NCBI GenBank assembly: GCA_041918675.1 | Contig: JAYRVF010000011.1 | Coordinates: forward strand, 372,001 to 436,000 | Direction: 5' to 3' | Origin: SCUB01 sp041918675 | Lineage (GTDB): Bacteria; Pseudomonadota; Alphaproteobacteria; Rhizobiales; Xanthobacteraceae | Length of the DNA stretch: 64,000 nt | Shown: positions 45,724-53,349 of the stretch, one piece after another | Layout of the letters: each line of letters begins with the position of its first letter | Position numbering within the stretch: position 1 is the first letter of the stretch | Made by a program: the position numbers and the translations under genes | The notes under the pieces: model-generated | What the model was told of the DNA's origin: nothing | Database searches by the model: none | Seen by the model: only the letters and a program-made list of their open reading frames with translations

Positions 45724-46587
45724 TCAGTAAAGCCCGCGCCCGGACATCAGGCCCGCACCAGGGGCCCGATCCTCGCGCGCGACGTAGCCGCGTTCGATCG
45801 ATGATTCGGAAGAAGCGCGCGACATGCGCACGCTCGACAACGCCATGTCGCCGTCCTCGCCGCCGAGCGCATAGGGACGCCCTTCGGGCAGCGGAACCTC
45901 GCCGCGCATCGCGTGACGCGCGGGCGGCGTATCGGGCACGAACGATCGCGCCGAGGCGACCCGCACCATCGACGGCGCCGGCGCGGGATCGCCGGTGCGC
46001 AACGTGGCGACAAGCTGGCGATCGTCGGAGCCTTCCAGCGGCGCGCGGCCGACATATTCGACCTTCACCCGCGCCACGCCGTCGCCGTGGAATTCGAGCA
46101 GCTTGGCGGCCCGATGCGACACGTCGATGATGCGGTTGCCGTGATAGGGCCCGCGATCGTTGACGCGCACGACGACGGACTTGCCGTTGCGCATATTGGT
46201 GACGCGCGCGTAGCTCGGCAGCGGCATCGTCGGATGCGCGGCCGAGATGGATGTCATGTCGAAGACTTCGCCATTGGCGGTGCGTCGGCCATGGAAATCG
46301 GTGCCGTACCAGGAGGCGAGACCCTCGGCCCGGTAGTGGCGGTTTTCCTCGGGAACATAGGTGCGGCCGGCGACGACATAGGGTTTGCCGACGCGGTAGA
46401 CGCCGCCGCCGCGCGGCACCGCCTCGCCGAAATCGACCACGCGCGGGCTCGCCGAAACGCCGTATTTGGGATCGACGCGGCTGCCGAATTTGTCGGCGCC
46501 CGCGCAATTGGCGAGCGTCAGGCACGTCCCGGCAAGGAACACCCCGCGCAAGGCGCGCCCGATCGATCTCGGTTGGTCCTGCCCCAT
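45724..46587 (-). CDS. rlpA: RlpA-like septal-ring lipoprotein
   Basis: About 287 residues. The lipoprotein signal GVFLAGTCLTLANC puts the acylated cysteine near residue 26. The double-psi beta-barrel domain has GLASWYGTDFHGRRTANGE, YARVTNMRNGKSVVVRVNDRGPYH and IIDVSHRAAKLL, with the conserved His and Asp found in RlpA lytic transglycosylases. No SPOR domain follows; instead the C-terminal 110 residues are low-complexity. ATG 46587 is chosen to place the signal peptide; the frame opens at 46821. It is upstream of the D,D-carboxypeptidase gene, an alphaproteobacterial arrangement. Confidence 0.88.
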   Translation of the reverse strand: MGQDQPRSIGRALRGVFLAGTCLTLANCAGADKFGSRVDPKYGVSASPRVVDFGEAVPRGGGVYRVGKPYVVAGRTYVPEENRHYRAEGLASWYGTDFHGRRTANGEVFDMTSISAAHPTMPLPSYARVTNMRNGKSVVVRVNDRGPYHGNRIIDVSHRAAKLLEFHGDGVARVKVEYVGRAPLEGSDDRQLVATLRTGDPAPAPSMVRVASARSFVPDTPPARHAMRGEVPLPEGRPYALGGEDGDMALSSVRMSRASSESSIERGYVAREDRAPGAGLMSGRGLY

Positions 46588-47022
46588 GACCCCATTCCGT
46601 ATGGCGCGCGATCGCGCCCTTCCCCACGGCCCCACATCCGCAGGCAAGCGCAACTTTATCGCAGCGCAAAGGCGGCGGAAATGGGGCTCCGCCAAATGTG
46701 GTGAATCGACCGTTGCGACTGCGAATAGCTGGCATCGTGGATTGGCAGGATGATGCCACTGGGCGGTCATTCGCGGAGAGTACGCCAACCGCCGCCTATC
46801 GGCATGAGGATACCTGCGCACCGGCCCCCTGCTTGCATTCGCCCCCGCATTTCAGCAATGAGGAAACGCCGACGGGAGGCCCGGGAGCGGGCATTCGCGG
46901 GACGAGACCGGTTGAATCTGCCGCTGTAGGGGCAAGTCAGTGATATTCTTGCTGCAGGCGGGGATGAGCGCGCTCCGCGGCGTGTTATCGCCGGTCGCGT
47001 GTGTATGGCCCTCGTGATGACT
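46588..47022. other. Divergent intergenic region, rlpA to tRNA-Ser
   Basis: 435 bp that should contain promoters for rlpA (minus) and tRNA-Ser (plus). I cannot identify either with confidence, and see no repeat or ORF of substance. Open frames here are shadows or arise from the tRNA complement. Confidence 0.3.
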
Positions 47023-47112
47023 GGAAGGGTGGCCGAGTGGTTTAAGGCACCGGTCTTGAAAACCGGCGTGCCCGCAAGGGCACCGTGGGTTCGAATCCCA
47101 CCCCTTCCGCCA
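47023..47112 (+). tRNA. tRNA-Ser (TGA)
   Basis: A 90-nt class II tRNA including encoded CCA (47110-47112). The acceptor is GGAAGGG, the D-arm GGCCGAGTGGTTTAAGGC, the anticodon arm CCGGTCTTGAAAACCGG with anticodon TGA, the long variable arm GTGCCCGCAAGGGCAC, the T-arm GTGGGTTCGAATCCCAC and CCCTTCC closes the acceptor. AT-rich DNA with T-runs starts directly after it, marking the left edge of the accessory segment. Confidence 0.96.
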
Positions 47113-47248
47113 TATCATATTGATAATAAACGTGTTTTTTATCTTTTTTAGGAAAACACCCGGATTAAACTACGAAATGGCGGTGAGCGTAGCCGCCTTT
47201 CACACTTAAAGGCGACGGGTTGTAAAGCAGCTGCCGTTTGCTTTCGCA

Positions 47249-47500
47249 TCACGACCAGTCATCCTTGAGCAGCGTCCAAGCCTCATCCTGTAGCCCGTTC
47301 GCAATGCGCGCAATGTTGTCTATCGAAATATTGCGCTCCGAACGCTCGACGGCACCGAGGCAAGTACGGTTGATTTCACATTCATAGGCAAGCGCCTCTT
47401 GGCTCAAGCCACGTGCAGCGCGTAGCCGGCGCATATTCTTCGCCAGCACATCCCGGAGTGGTCCCTTGTGCGTTCTCTTCACTGGCCCGATTAGGGCCAC
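47249..47500 (-). CDS. XRE-family HTH regulator, controller-like
   Basis: 83 residues, nearly all one HTH_3 domain: NMRRLRAARGLSQEALAYECEINRTCLGAVERSERNISIDNIARIANGL, ending LLKDDWS. The start is a GTG at 47500; an internal GTG at 47482 is possible. The size and layout resemble controller (C) proteins of restriction systems. It is divergent from the nuclease at 47593. The inverted repeats at 47483-47499 and 47505-47517 cover its start and upstream edge, so it probably regulates itself and the nuclease. GC is well below that of the housekeeping genes. Confidence 0.85.
   Translation of the reverse strand: MALIGPVKRTHKGPLRDVLAKNMRRLRAARGLSQEALAYECEINRTCLGAVERSERNISIDNIARIANGLQDEAWTLLKDDWS
47483..47499. 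promoter_or_regulatory. Inverted repeat over the regulator start (operator candidate)
   Basis: TGGCCC-GATTA-GGGCCA, perfect 6-bp arms with a 5-bp centre, covering codons 1-6 of the regulator gene. Such symmetry at the start of an XRE gene suggests autoregulation. Confidence 0.5.
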
Positions 47501-47504
47501 CCAC

Positions 47505-47517
47505 CGCCTTTAAGGCG
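47505..47517. promoter_or_regulatory. 13-bp palindrome between regulator and nuclease (operator candidate)
   Basis: CGCCTT-T-AAGGCG is a perfect palindrome 5 bp upstream of the regulator start and 75 bp before the nuclease ATG. A related hairpin with CGCCTTT and AAAGGCG arms lies about 300 bp away, downstream of the regulator gene near 47190-47211. Confidence 0.5.
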
Positions 47518-47592
47518 ACCGCTATTAAGTTCCATTCGGTAATCAAAGATGCTATTCTTTATGGTTGGTTGCTGTGGCGATGGTGGGCAGCA

Positions 47593-48549
47593 ATGCTTCG
47601 TTATTGGATTATTGCTCCGATTGAAACGGAGCCGCGCGCGCAGTTTGATCGAGTGTGGCAATTCGATTTGGACAATGAAGCGATTTCCATCGGGTGGGCC
47701 AAATTAGGCGACGTCTCGGCAATGAAGCGGCAAGAGTTGGCCGAAGCGGTCAAAGTTGCATACCCCGAAAAGCCATCAACGGCCGTTGGCCTTTGCGCAA
47801 ACATGATCTGGAACTTCTATAATCAGATCAAGCCTGATGACATGGTCGTCGCTCGTCGAGGACGGAAAGTTATCGCCGGAATAGGCCGAGTTTCAAAAAT
47901 GGCTTTCTATGCGCCCGGCAAGAATCCGTTCTGCAACCATCCGCATTTCTTAGGTGTCCAGTGGCAACTGCAGCCGCGAGATCGAGCGTTTCCGACCGTC
48001 GCTTTTCCAATGCAGACCGTCGCAGAGATTTCGAAGGAACAGTTCCAGAAATTGTTTGAATCAGACTCCTTTGCAACGGCTGACGCAGATTCCGAGCGGC
48101 AAATGGAATCGGTCGAACTGGTTGACAGTGCCAGCTTGACGTTTGTTCTTGAGAAATATCTGGAGGAGTTCATCGTCAGTAATTTTCAATCGATTTTTCA
48201 AGGTACTTTGACGTTGTACCGAGACTCGGAAGGCAACGATGGCCAGCAGTACGCCACCGATATTGGCCAGATAGATATTTTGGCATTCGAGCCGAAGTCA
48301 CAATCGTTCGTGGTAATTGAGCTAAAGAAGGGCAGATCGTCCGATCAAGTCGTTGGTCAGATTTTACGATACATGGGTTGGGTAAAAGAGAACCTGTGCA
48401 CTGTGGGCCAGAACGTGAAGGGGCTAGTCGTTTGTCGCGAACCAGACCCAAGGTTGACGTACGCGCTACAGATGACTAGCGGGATTGACCTGCGATATTA
48501 CGATATCTCGTTCAAGCTTATGGACACATCTTCTACACGCGCTGCATGA
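47593..48549 (+). CDS. EVE-like domain fused to NucS-like PD-(D/E)XK endonuclease
   Basis: 318 residues from ATG 47593. Residues 1-140 resemble an EVE/PUA-like domain, a fold that reads modified bases: MLRYWIIAP start, AISIGWAKLGD, then GIGRV preceded by DDMVVARRGRKVIA. Residues 180-310 form a NucS/DUF91-type nuclease. It has D228 in DIGQIDIL, E243-x-K245 in VIELKKG, and Q256/Y260 in QILRYMGW, the full PD-(D/E)XK set. I predict a modification-dependent (type IV) restriction enzyme or DNA-repair nuclease; the activity is inferred. The C-terminus is intact, 12 bp before an IS3 element. The frame is open back to 47413 under the divergent gene, without similarity. Confidence 0.75.
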   Translation: MLRYWIIAPIETEPRAQFDRVWQFDLDNEAISIGWAKLGDVSAMKRQELAEAVKVAYPEKPSTAVGLCANMIWNFYNQIKPDDMVVARRGRKVIAGIGRVSKMAFYAPGKNPFCNHPHFLGVQWQLQPRDRAFPTVAFPMQTVAEISKEQFQKLFESDSFATADADSERQMESVELVDSASLTFVLEKYLEEFIVSNFQSIFQGTLTLYRDSEGNDGQQYATDIGQIDILAFEPKSQSFVVIELKKGRSSDQVVGQILRYMGWVKENLCTVGQNVKGLVVCREPDPRLTYALQMTSGIDLRYYDISFKLMDTSSTRAA

Positions 48550-48627
48550 ACTTACAGGGGATGACCTGAGCCCCTGATCCTCCTCCAAAAATGGATAGAG
48601 TCCGAGACCTTGAGAGGGGTACGGACG

Positions 48628-48894
48628 ATGAAGCGTTCGAGGTTCACGGAAGAGCAGATCATTGGGATTCTGCGGGAGCACGAGGCGGGGCTGAAGACGG
48701 CCGACCTGTGTCGCAAGCACGGGATTAGCAGCGCGACGTTTTTCAAGTGGAAGGCGAAGTTCGGCGGTATGGACGTGTCGGACGCCAGGAAGCTGAAGGC
48801 TCTCGAAGACGAGAACCGCAAGCTGAAGAAGCTCTTGGCCGAGACGATGCTCGACGTGGCCATGTTGAAGGACCTCAATTCAAAAAAATGGTGA
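48628..48894 (+). CDS. IS3-family transposase OrfA
   Basis: 88 residues. An N-terminal HTH_Tnp_1 motif (RFTEEQIIGILREHEAGLKTADLCRKHGISSATFFKWK) is followed by a leucine-zipper-like helix (LKALEDENRKLKKLLAE). The ATG at 48628 has GAGAGGGG upstream. Near the end the A7 run (48882-48888) allows a -1 shift into orfB, producing the full transposase. Alone, OrfA normally binds ends and regulates transposition. Confidence 0.92.
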   Translation: MKRSRFTEEQIIGILREHEAGLKTADLCRKHGISSATFFKWKAKFGGMDVSDARKLKALEDENRKLKKLLAETMLDVAMLKDLNSKKW

Positions 48895-49820
48895 CGCCCG
48901 TCGCAAAGCGGCAAGCTGTGGCTCATCTCTGCCAGTCCTATGAGGTGAGCCAGCGCCGGGCGTGCCAGGTGATCGCTGCAGATCGGACCTCGATGCGCTA
49001 TCGCAGCGTGCGGCCCGACGATGCGATTCTGCGCGCCCGGCTGCGCGAGCTTGCCGCCCAGCGTCGCCGGTTCGGCTACCGCCGCCTTCTCATCCTGATC
49101 CGCCGCGAGGGGACGCACGTGAACCACAAGAAGTTTAGACGCCTCTATCGCGAAGAACGCCTCCAGGTCCGCCGCCGCGGCGGGCGCAAAAGAGCGCTGG
49201 GAACAAGGGCTCCGATCGCGATTCCGCAGGGAGCGAACCAGCGCTGGTCGTTAGACTTCCTGAGCGATCAGCTCAGCGACAACCGCCGGTTCCGCATCCT
49301 CGCCGTGGTGGACGACTTCACGCGGGAATGCCTGGCGCTGGTGGCGGACACCTCGTTGTCCGACATGCGTGTCAGCCGCGAGCTCGATGCGATCATCAAA
49401 CAGCGTGGCAGGCCATTGTCGATCGTCAGTGACAACGGTACCGAGTTAACCAGCATGGCGATCTTAAACTGGTCGCAGGTGACGCAGATCGAGTGGCACT
49501 ATATCGCGCCAAGCAAGCCGACACAGAATGCCTTCATCGAGAGCTTCAATGGCCGCCTGCGCGATGAACTGCTCAACGAGACACTCTTTGCATCGCTCGC
49601 CGACGCTCGCGTGGCGCTGGCCGAGTGGATGACCGACTACAATACCGTCAGGCCGCACAGCGCCGTCGGCAACATGCCGCCGACGGTCTACGCCAAACTC
49701 AGCGATCCCGCGATGCAACGGGACGGGGCGCTGAGCGTCCGGGGCTCAGCGCCCCGTCCCGTTGCACCACCGAGCCATAAAGGCTCAAATGATGTTCCGG
49801 CTCTACCTTCACCTGGATGA
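48888..49820 (+). CDS. IS3-family transposase OrfB (DDE integrase)
   Basis: About 310 residues after the frameshift (the ATG at 48888 overlaps the slippery A7 run). The DDE triad is visible: D in WSLDFLSDQL, D in IVSDNGTEL and E in NAFIESFNGRLRDELL, within an rve core domain. HTH_21 (RRFGYRRLLILIRREG) precedes the core. The 3' end carries a perfect 22-bp inverted repeat (49715-49736 and 49744-49765, 7-nt loop). The stop lies 18 bp before the right end of the element. Confidence 0.92.
   Translation: MVTPVAKRQAVAHLCQSYEVSQRRACQVIAADRTSMRYRSVRPDDAILRARLRELAAQRRRFGYRRLLILIRREGTHVNHKKFRRLYREERLQVRRRGGRKRALGTRAPIAIPQGANQRWSLDFLSDQLSDNRRFRILAVVDDFTRECLALVADTSLSDMRVSRELDAIIKQRGRPLSIVSDNGTELTSMAILNWSQVTQIEWHYIAPSKPTQNAFIESFNGRLRDELLNETLFASLADARVALAEWMTDYNTVRPHSAVGNMPPTVYAKLSDPAMQRDGALSVRGSAPRPVAPPSHKGSNDVPALPSPG
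49715..49765. repeat. Perfect 22-bp inverted repeat inside orfB
   Basis: Arms at 49715-49736 and 49744-49765, both 22 nt and fully complementary (starting GCAACGGGAC, ending GTCCCGTTGC), with a 7-nt loop. GC-rich and very stable as RNA. No U-run follows on either strand. Confidence 0.9.
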
Positions 49821-49838
49821 AAGAAGGGGCTCAGGTCA

Positions 49839-50132
49839 AGCGTTCTATACGGATCCTTTAAAATTCAGGCGCGCAATGCTTATGCGCGCCGTAGTGCGAT
49901 ATGGAACATCGTCACAGACCGCAGTCTGGTCGACGTCTCGCAAGGCGCACAACACTACAAAGAGAATTCGATTGGCGCGCTCCACAACGGCATCGCATCG
50001 TCGGACATGACCGCCTTTATCGTGCGCTTGACCTACGATTCGAAAACAGATTGGCCTGTTTCGAACCTTAAGCCTGAAACGCCGGAAGGACTGCCCGAAG
50101 TTCGTTTGCCCGTCGCTACCCCGCCACGTTGA
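49839..50132 (+). pseudogene. 3' fragment of an unrecognised gene truncated at the IS
   Basis: Directly after the right end of the IS, one frame is open for 97 codons up to TGA at 50130-50132. It reads VLYGSFKIQARNAYARRSAIWNIVTD early on and PETPEGLPEVRLPVATPPR at the end, with normal protein-like composition and no nearby start codon at its left edge. I take it as the C-terminal remnant of a gene whose 5' part is missing. The protein family is not recognised. The following 50133-50375 (243 bp) shows nothing identifiable. Confidence 0.45.
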
Positions 50133-50375
50133 TCTTTGCGGCCGTTTCATTGGCCTTGTTGGTGTTTTGATTCCGGATAATGCGCACGTAAACCAGTTAG
50201 TCCGAGCAACAATTTGCGAGGTCAGGCCGTCATAGGCCCTTTCGTTTCCGCTTCAAGGCGGAGGGGGTCGGGGGAATTCCGCCCGCCAAGCCAATCGCGC
50301 GCAAAATCAGTTCGGACTTGTTCAAATACACACCACCAAATAGCCATTTCTCAGGTGCGCGGCGCGGTCGCGACG

Positions 50376-50960
50376 TCAGCGGCGGCGCGGCGGAACCACA
50401 TCCTTGAAAATCTCGAATGTCTTCCACGCCGGCTCCTCGGGCGCGCTTCCCTCGCGCGGGATGTATGGAGAGGCTTCGCCGGTCTGAAGATTGGGGATGT
50501 AACGCGGGCAATTCGGAAAGATGTTCTCCGGCACGACCTTCACAATCATCTGCGCTCCCGCCGTTTCTCCGATCGCAGGATCATCCAGATGCAGCGTGGC
50601 GCGCCCGTTCACGCGAAGGCGCCGCGGCTTTTCCCCGAGGGCGATGAACAGCAGGCCGACCTGGGGATTGGCCTTGATGTTCCCTAGGCTCTTGAACATG
50701 CCGTTGCCGTCGTAGTCAGGGAAGATCAACAGGTCCGGCGCCGCAACCGTGACAAAGCCGACAGGGCCGCCCTTGAACGAGCAATCGGGCCGTCCCTGGT
50801 GATCGGCCGTGGCGAGAAAAAAGAAACTCTGGCCCTCGATGAAGGACTTGTCGTCCTCAGTGAGCCGGTCTCGCCAGAGACGTTCGACGAGACGGTCGGC
50901 TAGCGCCCGGGCACCAAAATGATCCTGCAAGTCACGGTTGCCGTCGTGATAGAAGGGCAT
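50376..50960 (-). CDS. Pyridoxamine 5'-phosphate oxidase-family FMN-binding protein
   Basis: About 194 residues of the split-barrel flavin-binding fold. The opening FYHDGNRDLQDHFGARALADRLVE and the core FFFLATADHQGRPDCSFKGGPVGFV are typical of the PNPOx-like stress/quinone-reductase subgroup rather than of true PdxH. Function unknown; members bind FMN or F420. ATG 50960 is preceded by GAGGTG and fits homologues; the frame is open to 51071. The rraA-like gene lies 129 bp upstream on the same strand. Confidence 0.82.
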   Translation of the reverse strand: MPFYHDGNRDLQDHFGARALADRLVERLWRDRLTEDDKSFIEGQSFFFLATADHQGRPDCSFKGGPVGFVTVAAPDLLIFPDYDGNGMFKSLGNIKANPQVGLLFIALGEKPRRLRVNGRATLHLDDPAIGETAGAQMIVKVVPENIFPNCPRYIPNLQTGEASPYIPREGSAPEEPAWKTFEIFKDVVPPRRR

Positions 50961-51089
50961 CACAGGCACCTCGTCGTTCGCGAGAATGCCAATCATATGC
51001 GATGTCGAAAATTGCGGCAAGCGGGCCAGGACTCGGCGGACAGGAGGACCAAGGCGCCGATGGCCGGTCACTTCTCCCCCCGCCCAGCG

Positions 51090-51794
51090 CTATTCCTCGC
51101 CGAATTCGGCGTCGTAGCGCGCCTTGGTTTCGGCGTTCATCGGATAAAGGCCGGGCAGCGCCGCGCCGTCGTTCACCCGCGCCAGGATCCAGGCCTCCAT
51201 GCGCTCCTGCTTCGGCGCGGTGGCGAGCACATGGTCGACCATCGCCTGCGGGATGACGACCGCGCCGTCGCGATCGGCGACGATCATGTCGTTTGGATAG
51301 ATCGCGACTCCGCCGCAGCCGATCGGCTCGCCCCAATTGACGAATGTGAGACCGGCGACCGAGGGCGGGGCCGCCGCGCCCTGGCACCACACCGGCAGGC
51401 CGGTTCCGAGCACGCCCTCGACATCGCGCATGACGCCGTCGGTGACGAGCGCGCTCACCTGCCTCGCCCGCATGCGCGCGCAAAGAATGTCGCCGAAAAT
51501 GCCCGCGTTGGTCGTTCCCATCGCGTCGACGACCGCGACGCAGCCTTGCGGCATCGCCTCGATCGCCGTGCGCGTGGAAACGGGCGCGGACCAGGATTCG
51601 GGCGTGGCGAGATCCTCGCGTGCCGGCACGAAGCGCAGGGTGAAAGCGGGGCCGGCGATCCTTGCCGGGTTCGCCCCAAGCGGGCGGGCATGGCGAAGCC
51701 AGATGTTGCGCAGCCCCTTCTTGAGCAGCACGGTCGCGATGGTGGCGGTCGACAGCGCGGTCAGCGCGTCGATGATCTTCTGTCGGGACGGCAT
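51090..51794 (-). CDS. RraA-like protein (HMG/CHA aldolase or RNase E regulator family)
   Basis: About 234 residues. The family core is FGDILCARMRARQVSALVTDGVMRDVEGV, containing the D-x20-R-D metal/substrate motif of 4-hydroxy-4-methyl-2-oxoglutarate aldolases and RraA. NWGEPIGCGGVAIYPNDMIVADRDGAVVIP completes it. This longer form is more like the aldolase/decarboxylase group than E. coli RraA (161 residues), so an RNase E regulator role is doubtful. The ATG at 51794 has GAGGAAA just upstream. Divergent from rimO. Confidence 0.8.
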   Translation of the reverse strand: MPSRQKIIDALTALSTATIATVLLKKGLRNIWLRHARPLGANPARIAGPAFTLRFVPAREDLATPESWSAPVSTRTAIEAMPQGCVAVVDAMGTTNAGIFGDILCARMRARQVSALVTDGVMRDVEGVLGTGLPVWCQGAAAPPSVAGLTFVNWGEPIGCGGVAIYPNDMIVADRDGAVVIPQAMVDHVLATAPKQERMEAWILARVNDGAALPGLYPMNAETKARYDAEFGEE

Positions 51795-52019
51795 GGTTTC
51801 CTCGCAAATGGCATCGCTTTCCGCGCGCTCCGGCAGGCGTTGCGAAAGGCAAAGACTCGCTTCAGCGCTCCCCGCCGTCAAGCCCAGCGCGAGGCGGGCG
51901 CGCCCACGCCGCCCACGCGGCCGTCCCGAACGCCTTGAATTGGCGCGAAAACATCGCTAGCGCTCCCCTTCTCGCGCGCGCCCGGCTTTCCGCGCGTCGC
52001 GGAGGATGAGGTCGCGGCA

Positions 52020-53342
52020 ATGGGCTCGCAAGCCCCGAAGATCAGTTTCGTCTCCCTCGGCTGCCCCAAGGCGCTGGTCGATTCCGAGCGCATCATCACG
52101 CGCCTGCGCGCGGAGGGCTACGCGCTGTCCCCGCGTCATGATGGCGCCGACCTCGTGATCGTAAACACCTGCGGCTTCCTCGACAGCGCCAAGCGGGAAT
52201 CGCTCGCCGCGATCGGCGCCGCGCTCGCCGAAAACGGCAAGGTGATCGTCACCGGCTGCATGGGCGCGACGCCCGACGAGATCCGAACGACTCATCCCGG
52301 CGTGCTCGCCGTCACCGGCCCGCGGCAATTCGAAGGCGTCATGGAGGCGGTTCACCAGGCCGTTCCGCCGAGCCACGATCCGCGCCTCGATCTGGTGCCG
52401 CCGCAGGGCGTCAAGCTCACGCCGCGCCACTACGCCTATCTCAAGATTTCCGAGGGCTGCCACAACCGCTGCAGCTTCTGCATCATCCCGAAGCTGCGCG
52501 GCGATCTCGTCTCGCGTCCGGCCGCCGACGTGCTGCGCGAGGCCGAGCGGCTGGTCGCGGCCGGCGTGCGCGAGCTTCTGGTCATCTCGCAGGACACCTC
52601 GGCCTATGGCCTTGACTTGCGTTACGCGCCGAGCTTATGGCGCGGCGGCGAAGTGAGCGCCCGCTTCGTCGATCTTTCCCGCGCGCTCGGCGAATTCGGC
52701 GCGTGGGTGCGCCTCCATTACGTCTACCCCTACCCACATGTCGACGATGTCATTCCGCTGATGGCGGACGGCGTGGTGCTGCCCTATCTCGACATCCCCT
52801 TCCAGCACGCCAGCCCCGCCGTGCTCGCGCGCATGCGCCGCCCGGCCGCGCAAGACAAGACGCTCGATCGCATCGCGCGCTGGCGCGCGGCCTGCCCCGA
52901 GCTGACGCTGCGCTCGACCTTCATCGTCGGATTCCCCGGCGAGACCGAGGCGGAATTTTCCGAATTGCTCGACTGGCTCGACGCCGCCGAGCTCGACCGC
53001 GTCGGCTGCTTCAAGTTCGAGCCGGTCGCGGGCGCGGCGGCCAACGATCTTCCCGGCGCGGTGCCGGAAGAGATCAAGGAAGACCGCTGGCATCGCTTCA
53101 TGCGCCACCAGCAGGCGATTTCGCTGCGCCGGCTGAAGAAGAAGGTCGGCACGCGCCAGGTCGTCATCGTCGACGAGGCCGGGCCCGGCCAGGCGCGCGG
53201 ACGCACCAAGGCCGACGCGCCGGAAATCGACGGCAAGGTGTTCATCGACAGCCGCCGGCCGCTGCGCGTGGGCGAGTTCGCGACCGTCAAGATCGAGTCC
53301 TGCGACGCCTACGATCTGCGCGGCGTCGCGGTCGGGTTCTGA
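52020..53342 (+). CDS. rimO: Ribosomal protein uS12 methylthiotransferase RimO
   Basis: Radical SAM enzyme that methylthiolates Asp89 of ribosomal protein S12. 440 residues. The UPF0004 cluster cysteines are C15 (SLGCPKALVDSE), C51 (VNTCGFLDSAK) and C80 (TGCMGA). The radical-SAM cluster is C147, C151 and C154 (EGCHNRCSFC). A C-terminal TRAM domain (about 375-440) has ARGRTKADAPEIDGKVFI. SLGCPKALVDSE distinguishes RimO from MiaB. The stop is 7 bp from the convergent oxidoreductase stop. Confidence 0.95.
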   Translation: MGSQAPKISFVSLGCPKALVDSERIITRLRAEGYALSPRHDGADLVIVNTCGFLDSAKRESLAAIGAALAENGKVIVTGCMGATPDEIRTTHPGVLAVTGPRQFEGVMEAVHQAVPPSHDPRLDLVPPQGVKLTPRHYAYLKISEGCHNRCSFCIIPKLRGDLVSRPAADVLREAERLVAAGVRELLVISQDTSAYGLDLRYAPSLWRGGEVSARFVDLSRALGEFGAWVRLHYVYPYPHVDDVIPLMADGVVLPYLDIPFQHASPAVLARMRRPAAQDKTLDRIARWRAACPELTLRSTFIVGFPGETEAEFSELLDWLDAAELDRVGCFKFEPVAGAAANDLPGAVPEEIKEDRWHRFMRHQQAISLRRLKKKVGTRQVVIVDEAGPGQARGRTKADAPEIDGKVFIDSRRPLRVGEFATVKIESCDAYDLRGVAVGF

Positions 53343-53349
53343 CGCGCGC

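Larger units (their letters stand above)
48562..49838 (+). mobile_element. IS3-family insertion sequence (IS407-like)
   Basis: 1277 bp bounded by terminal inverted repeats TGACCTGAGCCCCT (left, 48562-48575) and its complement at the right end (49825-49838). It contains orfA and orfB linked by a -1 frameshift site, as in active IS3 elements. The bases flanking the ends (GGGA left, AGCG right) do not form a target duplication. Both ORFs look intact. GC is intermediate. Confidence 0.88.

Noticed and set aside
46852..47118. 88-codon ORF containing GWDSNPRCPCGHAGF
   Set aside because: It is a translation of the tRNA-Ser complement, a well-known false ORF.
47413..47592. 60-residue N-terminal extension of the nuclease
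   Set aside because: It would overlap the divergent regulator gene, and the EVE-like domain naturally begins at MLRYWII.
47023..50375. Direct att repeat of the tRNA-Ser 3' end at the right edge of the accessory segment
   Set aside because: I scanned downstream for a copy of GGTTCGAATCCCACC and found none up to 51 kb.
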